Assembly: GCA_035641235.1 (NCBI GenBank)
Contig: DASQUP010000256.1
Coordinates: 1 to 45,373 of the forward strand
Source of the DNA: DASQUP01 sp035641235
GTDB taxonomy: Bacteria > Actinomycetota > CADDZG01 > WHSQ01
Length of the DNA: 45,373 bases
Reading direction: 5' to 3'
Position 1 is the stretch's first letter. Each line of letters opens with the position of its first letter. Under the pieces are notes generated by a model. That model saw only the letters and a list, made by a program, of their open reading frames with translations. It had not been told where the DNA came from and made no database searches. Made by a program: the position numbers and the translations under genes. Shown here piece by piece: positions 32,703 to 38,676 of this stretch.

Positions 32703-33457
32703 CTCGCGCAGCGATCGCCGTCGGGGGCGCCGGACGGTTCCGGGTTCTCACCGCGATGCAGCTTGCTCGTTTGCGAACGTCGTGGCGACCCTATCTTGTT
32801 GTTTCGTCGGTCATGCCGCTCGGAATCGCAATCCTCATGCGCGCCATCATGGACGACGAACAGGTGACGGAGTTCGGTCCCCAGATAGTCGCCGGCAACA
32901 CCGTGCTCGCCATCTCGATGACTGCGATCGTCATGCTGGCTCAGCGCGTGTCGTGGCTCAGGGAGAACGGGGTGCTCGACTTCTACAACACCCTGCCGGT
33001 GGCCCGATCGTCGGTGATGGCGTCGGTGCTGCTGTCGTTCGCCGTGTTCTCGCTGCCGGGCACGGTTGTGGTCCTCACCTTCGGCGCTCTGTTGTACGAC
33101 CTCTCGTTGAGCGCTTTGTGGATGGCTGTGCCGGTGTGGGCGCTGGGGTCGTTCGCCCTCGCCGGCTTCGGCATCGCGCTGGGGCTCGGCGCGCCGGACG
33201 AGCAGCTCGCCGGGATGTATTCGAACCTCGCCATGATGGCCGTGCTGTTCTTGGGAATCCTTCCGCCAGATCGACTTCCGGGGTGGCTGGCCTCGGTGCG
33301 GTTCGTTCTCCCGTCGACGTATGCAGTCGACGCGCTCAAGCCGGGTCTGGAGGGGGCGGTGGCTGGGGGAGTCGCGTTCGACCTCATCGTTCTCGCCGCG
33401 TTCGGAGCGGTATCCTTCTGGGCCGTCAGGGGTCCGCTGTGGCCCCGCGCCGAGTAA
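32699..33457 (+). CDS. ABC-2 type transporter permease
   Basis: A 252-residue membrane protein with about six hydrophobic segments (YLVVSSVMPLGIAILM; GNTVLAISMTAIVMLA; VLLSFAVFSLPGTVVVLTF; AVPVWALGSFALAGFGIALGL; LAMMAVLFLGILPP; LIVLAAFGAVSFWAV). It has the ABC-2 permease pattern with VRFVLPSTYAVDALKPGL before the last helix. The start GTG at 32699 overlaps the stop of the ATPase gene. It pairs with that ATPase as an exporter. Confidence 0.88.
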   Translation: MTRAAIAVGGAGRFRVLTAMQLARLRTSWRPYLVVSSVMPLGIAILMRAIMDDEQVTEFGPQIVAGNTVLAISMTAIVMLAQRVSWLRENGVLDFYNTLPVARSSVMASVLLSFAVFSLPGTVVVLTFGALLYDLSLSALWMAVPVWALGSFALAGFGIALGLGAPDEQLAGMYSNLAMMAVLFLGILPPDRLPGWLASVRFVLPSTYAVDALKPGLEGAVAGGVAFDLIVLAAFGAVSFWAVRGPLWPRAE

Positions 33458-33471
33458 GGAGCCAGGCGCCG

Positions 33472-33681
33472 ATGCCTCAAGCGACGGTCAAGCGCTACGA
33501 CTCGCTCACCCGCACCGGAGTGCTGGTGGGTGACGACGGGACCACCGAATGGCCGATCGATCCGCAGTCGATGGAAACGAGCATGTTCCGGTTCCTCCGT
33601 CCCGGCCAGCGGGTGACGTTTGACCTGGTCGAGGAGGACGGCGAGCAAACCACCCGGAACCTCCGTATCGGCATCGCCTAG
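33472..33681 (+). CDS. Degenerate cold-shock-domain protein
   Basis: A 69-residue protein that aligns along its whole length with the true CspA encoded at 35832. Shared features are ATVK at the start, a DG turn, FLRPGQRVTFDLVEEDGEQ matching SLEEGQSVEFDVTQGPKGK, and a terminal N-x-R. The aromatic RNA-binding motifs are lost: KGYGFI becomes RTGVLV and VFVHF becomes TEWPI. It is therefore likely an OB-fold protein with altered or no nucleic acid binding. AAGGAG precedes the ATG by 11 nt. It follows the ABC permease by 14 nt. Confidence 0.72.
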   Translation: MPQATVKRYDSLTRTGVLVGDDGTTEWPIDPQSMETSMFRFLRPGQRVTFDLVEEDGEQTTRNLRIGIA

Positions 33682-33715
33682 CCGCGCCCGTCGGGGCCCC
33701 GGCGCGCCGGACTCC

Positions 33716-33762
33716 CAGATGGCAATCAGCCCTGATATTTCGTAGCTAACTGCCATTTCAGG
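33716..33762. repeat. Interspersed palindromic repeat, copy 3
   Basis: AGATGGCAATCAGCC and GCTAACTGCCATTTCAGG flank a diverged centre TGATATTTCG. It lies between the cold-shock-like gene and recO, with its centre about 70 nt upstream of the recO ATG. Confidence 0.82.
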
Positions 33763-33807
33763 CCGCGCCGCCCCAAATCCCGCGGAGGGAATTACGCTAT
33801 TGGAACT

Positions 33808-34533
33808 ATGCCAGGGCTCTACAAAGACGAGGGCGTCGTCCTCACCACGATCAAACTCGGCGAGGCGGACCGCATCCTCACGGTCTTCACCCGCTTCAAC
33901 GGCAAGGTGCGCGCCGTGGCCAAGGGAGTCAGGAAGACCAAGAGCCGGTTCGGCGGCCGGCTCGAGCCCTTCACCCGCGTCCAGCTGCTCATCTACCGGG
34001 GACGGAACCTCGACACCGTCACCTCGGCGGACATCCTCAGCTCGTTCGACGAGATCCGCAGCGACTACACGCGCATCATCCACGCCGCGGCGCTGGTCGA
34101 GATCGTCGACAAGATCACTCCCGAACGGGAGCGCTCCGTCCGGGTCTACACGCTGCTCCTTGCGGGCCTCGAAGCAATTGCGCGCGGAGCCAATGTCTCG
34201 GTCGTCCCCGCTTTTGTGCTGAAGCTGCTCTCGATCTCCGGCTACCACCCCCAGCTGACCGTCTGTGCGGGATGCGGTAACGGAGGCCGTCTCGCTGCGT
34301 TCAGCCCGGCCCTGGGAGGCGCGGTGTGCGATCCCTGTCGCACCGACGATCATGGGGCAGTGGAGTTGACGGGCGATCGACTTGCGCTCCTCTCGCACCT
34401 CCTGGTGTCCGATTTCGGCGCGCCGGCAGATCCGATCGCCGCGGCCGATGTAACAACGGCTCTCAGAGGGTACGCGGAGTATCACCTCGAGCGGCCGCTC
34501 CGCAGCCTTCGATTTCTCGCAACCTCTCATTGA
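33808..34533 (+). CDS. recO: DNA repair protein RecO
   Basis: A 241-residue RecO: an N-terminal OB fold (DEGVVLTTIKLGEADRILTVFTR), a helical domain and a four-cysteine zinc site (C153-x2-C156 in CAGCG and C174-x2-C177 in CDPC). RecO anneals SSB-coated DNA and loads RecA with RecR in gap repair. TACGCT 9 nt before the ATG resembles the lepA -10. The stop shares a base with the uppS ATG. Confidence 0.95.
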   Translation: MPGLYKDEGVVLTTIKLGEADRILTVFTRFNGKVRAVAKGVRKTKSRFGGRLEPFTRVQLLIYRGRNLDTVTSADILSSFDEIRSDYTRIIHAAALVEIVDKITPERERSVRVYTLLLAGLEAIARGANVSVVPAFVLKLLSISGYHPQLTVCAGCGNGGRLAAFSPALGGAVCDPCRTDDHGAVELTGDRLALLSHLLVSDFGAPADPIAAADVTTALRGYAEYHLERPLRSLRFLATSH

Positions 34534-35207
34534 TGGAGCGGGATGGGCGCGCGGCGCCGCGTCACGTGGCGATCATCATGGACGGCAACGGCCGCTGGGC
34601 CGAACAGCAAGGACTTGAACGAACGAGAGGCCACGAGGCCGGCGAACGGGCTTTGTTCGACGTCGTCGAAGGGGCGCTCGAGGCCGGCATTCGCTACCTA
34701 TCGGTGTATGCGTTCTCAACCGAGAACTGGAACCGGCCCGCCGAGGAAGTGGAGTTCCTCCTCGGGTTCAACCGGCACCTCCTTCGCCAGCGCCGGGAGG
34801 AATTGCACGAGCGCCATGTCTGCATACGTCGCATCGGCCGGCGCGAACGCGTGCCGGAGGACGTTCTCCAAGAGTTCGACGAGGCAGAAGCGCTCACAAA
34901 AATGAACACCAGGATGGATTTGCTCGTGTGTTTCAACTATGGAGGGCGCGCCGAGCTGGAGGATGCTGCACGAGCCGGGTCAATCGCCGAGAACCTTTAC
35001 GCGCCGGATGTTCCCGATGTCGATCTCTTGATTAGAACGTCGGGAGAGCGGCGCCTTTCCAACTTCCTGCTGTGGCAGTGTGCATACGCCGAGCTCTACT
35101 TCACAGATCTTCTGTGGCCTGATTTCGACAGGCACGCTCTGTTTGCCGCACTCGACGACTATGCGGCTCGAGACCGCCGTTTTGGGGGGCTGGCGCCGGA
35201 CTCGTAG
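34533..35207 (+). CDS. uppS: Isoprenyl (undecaprenyl) diphosphate synthase, short variant
   Basis: A 224-residue cis-prenyltransferase: catalytic VAIIMDGNGRWA, AFSTENWNRP, NYGGR, LLIRTSGERRLSNFLLWQ, and the C-terminal YAELYFTDLLWPDFD. It makes the C50-C55 lipid carrier of cell-wall precursors. The stretch between NYGGR and the DLLIRT motif is 24 residues here, against 41 in E. coli UppS, so about 17 residues of a helix and loop are missing in frame. All catalytic motifs remain. The start overlaps the recO stop. Confidence 0.92.
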   Translation: MERDGRAAPRHVAIIMDGNGRWAEQQGLERTRGHEAGERALFDVVEGALEAGIRYLSVYAFSTENWNRPAEEVEFLLGFNRHLLRQRREELHERHVCIRRIGRRERVPEDVLQEFDEAEALTKMNTRMDLLVCFNYGGRAELEDAARAGSIAENLYAPDVPDVDLLIRTSGERRLSNFLLWQCAYAELYFTDLLWPDFDRHALFAALDDYAARDRRFGGLAPDS

Positions 35208-35277
35208 ACAGCGTTGCGAGTTCCCCACGCTCCGTACGGCACCACGCAAACGAAGTCTCCGACATCCGTCGGGGAAT

Positions 35278-35520
35278 GTGTGGAAGGTTTGTTTGGCCGC
35301 CATCACGCCACTCGTGCTCGGCGTCATGTTGTTCGAGAACGTCCGAACCAAGTTGCAGACTAACTACGAGGATTATCCGACTGAGTTTCTGATCACGTAT
35401 GGATGGGCGGCGGTGGCCGCGACACTCGCCGTCGCCGTCACCCTGACTCTGAAGGGCTGGAACGAGCGTGTGATCGCTCTCGATGCCGACTCCGATGTGC
35501 GGACGGAGGTCAATGTGTGA
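35278..35520 (+). pseudogene. C-terminal remnant of an NSS-family (MetP-like) transporter
   Basis: An 80-codon frame opening with GTG and reading WKVCLAAITPLVLGVMLFEN, then YEDYPTEFLITYGWAAVAA. This resembles the last two transmembrane helices of sodium:neurotransmitter symporters, including the typical Y-x-x-YP before the final helix and GWA in it. The other ~10 helices are absent: uppS ends only 70 nt upstream. Directly downstream is a MetS-like small subunit, the usual partner of such transporters. I infer a large 5' deletion of the transporter gene. Independent expression of a two-helix protein cannot be excluded. Confidence 0.62.
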
Positions 35521-35639
35521 TGGACGGCGATGCAATCCTGCTGATGCTGGTGGCGATGGCGATCATCTGGGGCGGCCTGGCCGCTGTTATTGGCCGCGCG
35601 GTCAAGTTTGCCCGCATGCGTCGCCGCAACGGTCGGTGA
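35520..35639 (+). CDS. MetS-like small subunit of NSS transporter
   Basis: A 39-residue single-helix membrane peptide: MDGDAILLMLVAMAIIWGGL followed by a basic tail (KFARMRRRNGR). It resembles the methionine/alanine importer small subunit MetS, which has a short helix with MxxxWGGL and a basic end. A good GGAGGT site lies 9 nt upstream, inside the transporter remnant, and the ATG shares a base with its stop. The partner transporter is truncated here, so this subunit may be orphaned. Confidence 0.68.
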   Translation: MDGDAILLMLVAMAIIWGGLAAVIGRAVKFARMRRRNGR

Positions 35640-35749
35640 TTGTCCCTGCTCGGAGTGCCGTCAAGCCGTGTCGCGCCCCACAAATCGTGCGCGTCATGAG
35701 GGCGCGATACCTGTAGTTGGACGAACGAGACGCGCGGCTGCTGCTGTGC

Positions 35750-35755
35750 TACGGT
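35750..35755 (+). promoter_or_regulatory. Extended -10 TGCTACGGT for cspA
   Basis: TACGGT with TG one base upstream. The ten bases GTGCTACGGT are identical to those in front of dgt (45155-45164). Transcription starting near 35762 would give a leader of about 70 nt holding the hairpin at 35769-35811. Confidence 0.45.
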
Positions 35756-35768
35756 TCCGCCTGTTGGT

Positions 35769-35811
35769 GACGGGGGTCATCCTGGGCGAGGAAGGGCTTG
35801 CCACCCCCGTC
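35769..35811 (+). promoter_or_regulatory. cspA 5'-leader hairpin
   Basis: GACGGGGGT (35769-35777) and ACCCCCGTC (35803-35811) pair perfectly over 9 bp around a 25-nt loop. The stem ends 4 nt before the ribosome binding site AAAGGAAG. It is a candidate temperature-sensitive or translation-modulating element. Confidence 0.55.
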
Positions 35812-35831
35812 TGCAGAAAGGAAGTTGTTCG

Positions 35832-36032
35832 GTGGCAGAAGGCACTGTGAAGTGGTTCAGCAACGAGAAGGGCTACGGCTTCATCTCGCAGCCTGATGGT
35901 GAGGATGTTTTTGTGCATTTCTCTGCGATCCAGACTGACGGCTACAAGTCCTTGGAGGAGGGCCAGTCGGTGGAGTTCGACGTAACCCAGGGCCCGAAAG
36001 GCAAGCAGGCGTCGAACGTCCGACCGACTTAA
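35832..36032 (+). CDS. cspA: Cold shock protein CspA family
   Basis: A 66-residue cold-shock domain protein: GTVKWFSNEKGYGFISQPDG with RNP1 (KGYGFI) and VFVHFSAI with RNP2 (VFVHF). It binds single-stranded RNA and DNA and melts secondary structure. The start is GTG with AGAAAGGAAG upstream. A structured leader precedes it and a strong intrinsic terminator follows, so it forms its own transcription unit. Confidence 0.97.
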   Translation: MAEGTVKWFSNEKGYGFISQPDGEDVFVHFSAIQTDGYKSLEEGQSVEFDVTQGPKGKQASNVRPT

Positions 36033-36056
36033 CCGAAGCAAGAGCGCTTATTAACG

Positions 36057-36090
36057 CGGCCCCCGGATTCCGGGGGCCGTATTACTTTTA
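36057..36090 (+). terminator. Intrinsic terminator after cspA
   Basis: CGGCCCCCGG (36057-36066) pairs with CCGGGGGCCG (36070-36079) around ATT, followed by TATTACTTTTA. It is the only hairpin in the window with a clear T-rich tail. Confidence 0.9.
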
Positions 36091-36120
36091 GGAAGCTCAC
36101 ATTGGAACGAAAGGGGGCAC

Positions 36121-36483
36121 ATGAAGTTCGTTTACATAGCCACTAAGGGAGCGGATGATCCGACACTCGCATCCATCCCGTATCACCTCGCGGTGAACGG
36201 TTCGGTCGAGGTGGGACACGAGACGGCGATCGTGCTCGCCGGGGATGCCGCCGAGATGGTCATAGGGGACACCTTCGAACGGGCCGAGGGCATCGGTCTT
36301 CCTCCCATGCGGGAGCTGGTCGCGAAGGTCCGTGATCACAACGTTCCGGTCTACGTCTGAAAGGGATGTGCGGTTGCCCGTGGGGCGACCGACGACTCGC
36401 TGGCAGTGATGGGCGGATCCTGGGTGAGCCCGCCCGACGTGGCGAAACTCTGTGCCGAGGCGGACAAGGTCCTGACTTTCTAG
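36121..36483 (+). CDS. DsrE-family protein, probable selenoprotein (TGA at codon 80)
   Basis: The frame from ATG 36121 encodes MKFVYIATKGADDPTLASIP, a DsrE-family start, and reaches VPVYV at codon 79, where family members continue with CKGC. Here codon 80 is TGA (36358-36360), followed in frame by KGCAVARGATDD and 28 further codons ending ADKVLTF before TAG at 36481. Reading TGA as selenocysteine gives a 120-residue protein with a UxxC motif, matching the family in length and C-terminus. A SECIS-like hairpin follows at the right distance. AAAGGGGG precedes the ATG. DsrE-fold proteins carry sulfur or act in redox, and Sec would replace the catalytic Cys. The alternative is a nonsense mutation. 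Confidence 0.85.
36371..36391 (+). promoter_or_regulatory. Candidate bacterial SECIS element
   Basis: CGGTTGCCC pairs with GGGCGACCG (nine pairs, one G-U) around the loop GTG. The loop begins 19 nt after the TGA. As I recall the E. coli fdhF mRNA, its minimal SECIS also begins GGUUGC exactly 11 nt after UGA and presents GU in the loop; here GGTTGC starts at the same offset. This fits recognition by SelB. Confidence 0.8.
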
Positions 36484-36502
36484 TCGCGCGCTAGTTGTCC
36501 GG

Positions 36503-36542
36503 CCCGCGCCCATGGCACCGTATGGGCTGATCCCGGCGCGGG
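36503..36542. terminator. Hairpin between convergent dsrE-like and mscS-like genes
   Basis: CCCGCGCC (36503-36510) pairs with GGCGCGGG (36535-36542), with an inner CAT/ATG match. No T-tract. Confidence 0.5.
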
Positions 36543-36547
36543 GCGGG

Positions 36548-37255
36548 CTATTCGTGCTTGGCCTCCTCGGGCGGCTCCTGGGCATCGTCTGGAGCACGTG
36601 ATCCCGGCCCAATGGCGCCTGCCAGGACTCCCGCATTGGGAAGCTTGACCGGTCCTTCGGCCGTCACGAGGTCGACGTAAAAGAGCCCTACGTCGTCCAC
36701 CCGCCCGGAGTACTCGCCGCCCAGGGGCCCTGATCTCAGCACGATGTAGTCGCCGACAACGAACGGGCGGACGAACAGAAGGACCATGCCGGCGAAGATG
36801 TTTCCGAGGGTCTGCTGCGCGGCGATCCCCACCACTACTCCGGTGACGGCTCCGCCGAGGAGCAGCCCGCCGAGGTTCACGCCCAAGAGATCCAACGCGG
36901 CGAAGATCACGATCAGATATCCGATGGCCGTGACGGCGAATCCGGCCGGCGCGCCGCGCGCATAGCCCATCCGTTCCTCGAGGGCGCGGTCCAGGCCCCG
37001 GGTCACGGCGCGCACGGCAAGGACGGCTCCGATCACAAACACGAGGGCGCCTGCTGCGGCAAGGAAATCGGCTGGGGCAACCTTCAGCTCTTCGCCCCTG
37101 CTTTGAGTGAACTTCTCGATGAGACTCTGGTTTGCGGGATCGCCCGATGAGTAGGCGAGGACCAGGCCGGCCGTCGCAGCCGCCGCCGCGATCAGCGCCC
37201 GGATCAGGTGCGGGCGCGCAACTCGCTTCACGATGGGTCTCACTGCGGGCCGCAT
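36548..37255 (-). CDS. Small mechanosensitive channel, MscS family
   Basis: A 235-residue membrane protein. After an N-terminal hydrophobic helix (LIRALIAAAAATAGLVLAY) come two more helices and the MscS pore helix (GGLLLGGAVTGVVVGIAAQQ), then the beta domain TLGNIFAGMVLLFVRPFVVGDYIVL. The long C-terminal alpha/beta cage of E. coli MscS is missing and the protein ends in an acidic tail. It would release solutes on hypo-osmotic shock. Palindromic repeat copy 4 lies about 60 bp upstream. Confidence 0.88.
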   Translation of the reverse strand: MRPAVRPIVKRVARPHLIRALIAAAAATAGLVLAYSSGDPANQSLIEKFTQSRGEELKVAPADFLAAAGALVFVIGAVLAVRAVTRGLDRALEERMGYARGAPAGFAVTAIGYLIVIFAALDLLGVNLGGLLLGGAVTGVVVGIAAQQTLGNIFAGMVLLFVRPFVVGDYIVLRSGPLGGEYSGRVDDVGLFYVDLVTAEGPVKLPNAGVLAGAIGPGSRAPDDAQEPPEEAKHE

Positions 37256-37313
37256 AGCTCTGAGGCTATCCCCGCGCGCCGCTTCTTTCCGTGATCCGGC
37301 GCGCCTGATCGCT

Positions 37314-37364
37314 CAAATGGCACTTAGCCCCGATATTTCGTGGCTAATTGCCAACTCAGGATCC
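37314..37364. repeat. Interspersed palindromic repeat, copy 4
   Basis: Arms ATGGCACTTAGCCCCGAT and TTCGTGGCTAATTGCC, followed by CAACTCAGGATCCG. The right flank CTCAGGATCCG is shared with copy 2. It lies between two minus-strand genes, a CNNM stop and the MscS start, with its centre about 80 nt upstream of the latter. Confidence 0.82.
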
Positions 37365-37374
37365 GCGTCACGGG

Positions 37375-38676
37375 CTACGGCGCCGGCTCGGCCGGCTCGA
37401 TCAGGACCTGGACGACTCGCCGCCGGTACATCGTCCGGACCCGAAGCCTCCACCCGTCGTGGTGGACGACGTCGCGCCGCTTGGGGATCCGGCCCAGCCG
37501 GTCCATGAGGAAGCCGGCGACCGTTTCGTACTCGCCCTCGGGGAGGTCCACGTCCAGCCGGCTCGCCGCCTCGTCGATGCGGAGGCTCCCCGGGACCAGG
37601 AAGCGCCCTCCGCCCAGGCGCTCGACACCCAGCTCACTCACGTCGTATTCGTCCCTGATCTCCCCGACGAGCTCCTCTAGCAGGTCCTCGATAGTGACTA
37701 TCCCCGCGGTGCCCCCGTGTTCGTCGATCACCAGGGCGAAATGCCGCCGCTCCCGCCTCATGTCGACCAGAAGGGGCCGCAGCTTGCGGGACTCGGGAAC
37801 GACGAACATCCCCCGAACAAGGTTTGCCGGGATTGGCCGGAGCCGCTGGTCTTCCGGGATCCGCAAGAGATCCTTTGCGTGGACGAAGCCGATGATGTTG
37901 TCGAGGTCATCGCGATAGACCGGCAACCGGGAGTGGCCCGTTTTGAGCACGAGCTCCTCGATCTCCACGGGAGTGGCGGTGAACGGCACAGCGCGGAGTT
38001 CGGTTCGCGACACCATCGCCGACCCGGCATCCCGCTCTCCGAGTTCGATCGCGCCGGACAGCAGCCGTTCCTGAAACTCCTCGAGCAGACCCTCCTGTGC
38101 CGAATGGGCGATCATCCCCGCGATCTCCTGGGCCGAGTGGACCGCGATCACCTCGTCCTTCGGCTCCACACCGAGCAGTCTCAAGCCCCCGTTGGCCGCC
38201 GCGTTCAAGAGGCGGATGAACGGTCGAAGGAGGTTTGCGTAGACCCGAATCGGTACCGCCAACCACAACGCTGTCCGTTCGGCTTCGGCTATTGCGATGT
38301 TCTTGGGTGCCATCTCGCCAACCACCATGTGAAAGAAGACAACGATGACTAGGGCGATAACAAACGAAATCGAGTGCAAGAGCCCGGCGGGAATCTCGAA
38401 GGCCGATTCAAACGCGGTCTCGAGAGCCCGTGCGACGGCGGGCTCCGCTACGAAGCCGAGACCGAGCGATGCCATAGTGATCCCGAGCTGCGCGCCCGCC
38501 AGCATGAAAGACAGCTCGCGGATCGAGCTCAATGCCATTACGGCGCGGGTGTTACCGCCCTCGGCGAGTTCCTCGATCCTCGTCCGGCGCGCCGCGATGA
38601 GGGCGAACTCGGCGCCCACAAAGAAGCCATTGGCGATTAGCAGCCCCACTGCTGCGATCAGTGCGGGCCAGCTCAT
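37375..38676 (-). CDS. CNNM/HlyC-family transporter (second of three)
   Basis: A 433-residue protein with the CNNM membrane domain (IANGFFVGAEFALIAARRTRIEEL; VVGEMAPKNIAIAEAER), two CBS domains (TGHSRLPVYRDDLDNIIGFVHAKD; VIDEHGGTAGIVTIEDLLEELVGEI) and a CorC_HlyC C-terminal domain. The ATG at 38676 overlaps the stop of the next CNNM gene upstream (ATGA); longer frames run into that gene. The two adjacent genes are related paralogues and may form a hetero-oligomeric transporter. Confidence 0.92.
   Translation of the reverse strand: MSWPALIAAVGLLIANGFFVGAEFALIAARRTRIEELAEGGNTRAVMALSSIRELSFMLAGAQLGITMASLGLGFVAEPAVARALETAFESAFEIPAGLLHSISFVIALVIVVFFHMVVGEMAPKNIAIAEAERTALWLAVPIRVYANLLRPFIRLLNAAANGGLRLLGVEPKDEVIAVHSAQEIAGMIAHSAQEGLLEEFQERLLSGAIELGERDAGSAMVSRTELRAVPFTATPVEIEELVLKTGHSRLPVYRDDLDNIIGFVHAKDLLRIPEDQRLRPIPANLVRGMFVVPESRKLRPLLVDMRRERRHFALVIDEHGGTAGIVTIEDLLEELVGEIRDEYDVSELGVERLGGGRFLVPGSLRIDEAASRLDVDLPEGEYETVAGFLMDRLGRIPKRRDVVHHDGWRLRVRTMYRRRVVQVLIEPAEPAP

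Noticed and set aside
32983..34530. A 515-codon minus-strand open frame spanning the ABC permease and recO
   Set aside because: It covers three convincing plus-strand genes and an intergenic repeat, and contains no known motif.
36121..36360. The DsrE-like gene as a plain 79-residue protein or nonsense pseudogene
   Set aside because: The frame after TGA is intact for 40 codons, matches the family C-terminus, and a SECIS-like hairpin is correctly placed. A recent nonsense mutation is still possible but explains fewer facts.
6091..37364. CRISPR array formed by the four related palindromes
   Set aside because: Copies are 3.6-21.5 kb apart with genes between them, no regular spacers and no cas genes.
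6091..37364. Insertion sequence or transposon ends
   Set aside because: No transposase, no target duplications that I can see, and no sequence between the arms beyond the hairpin centre.
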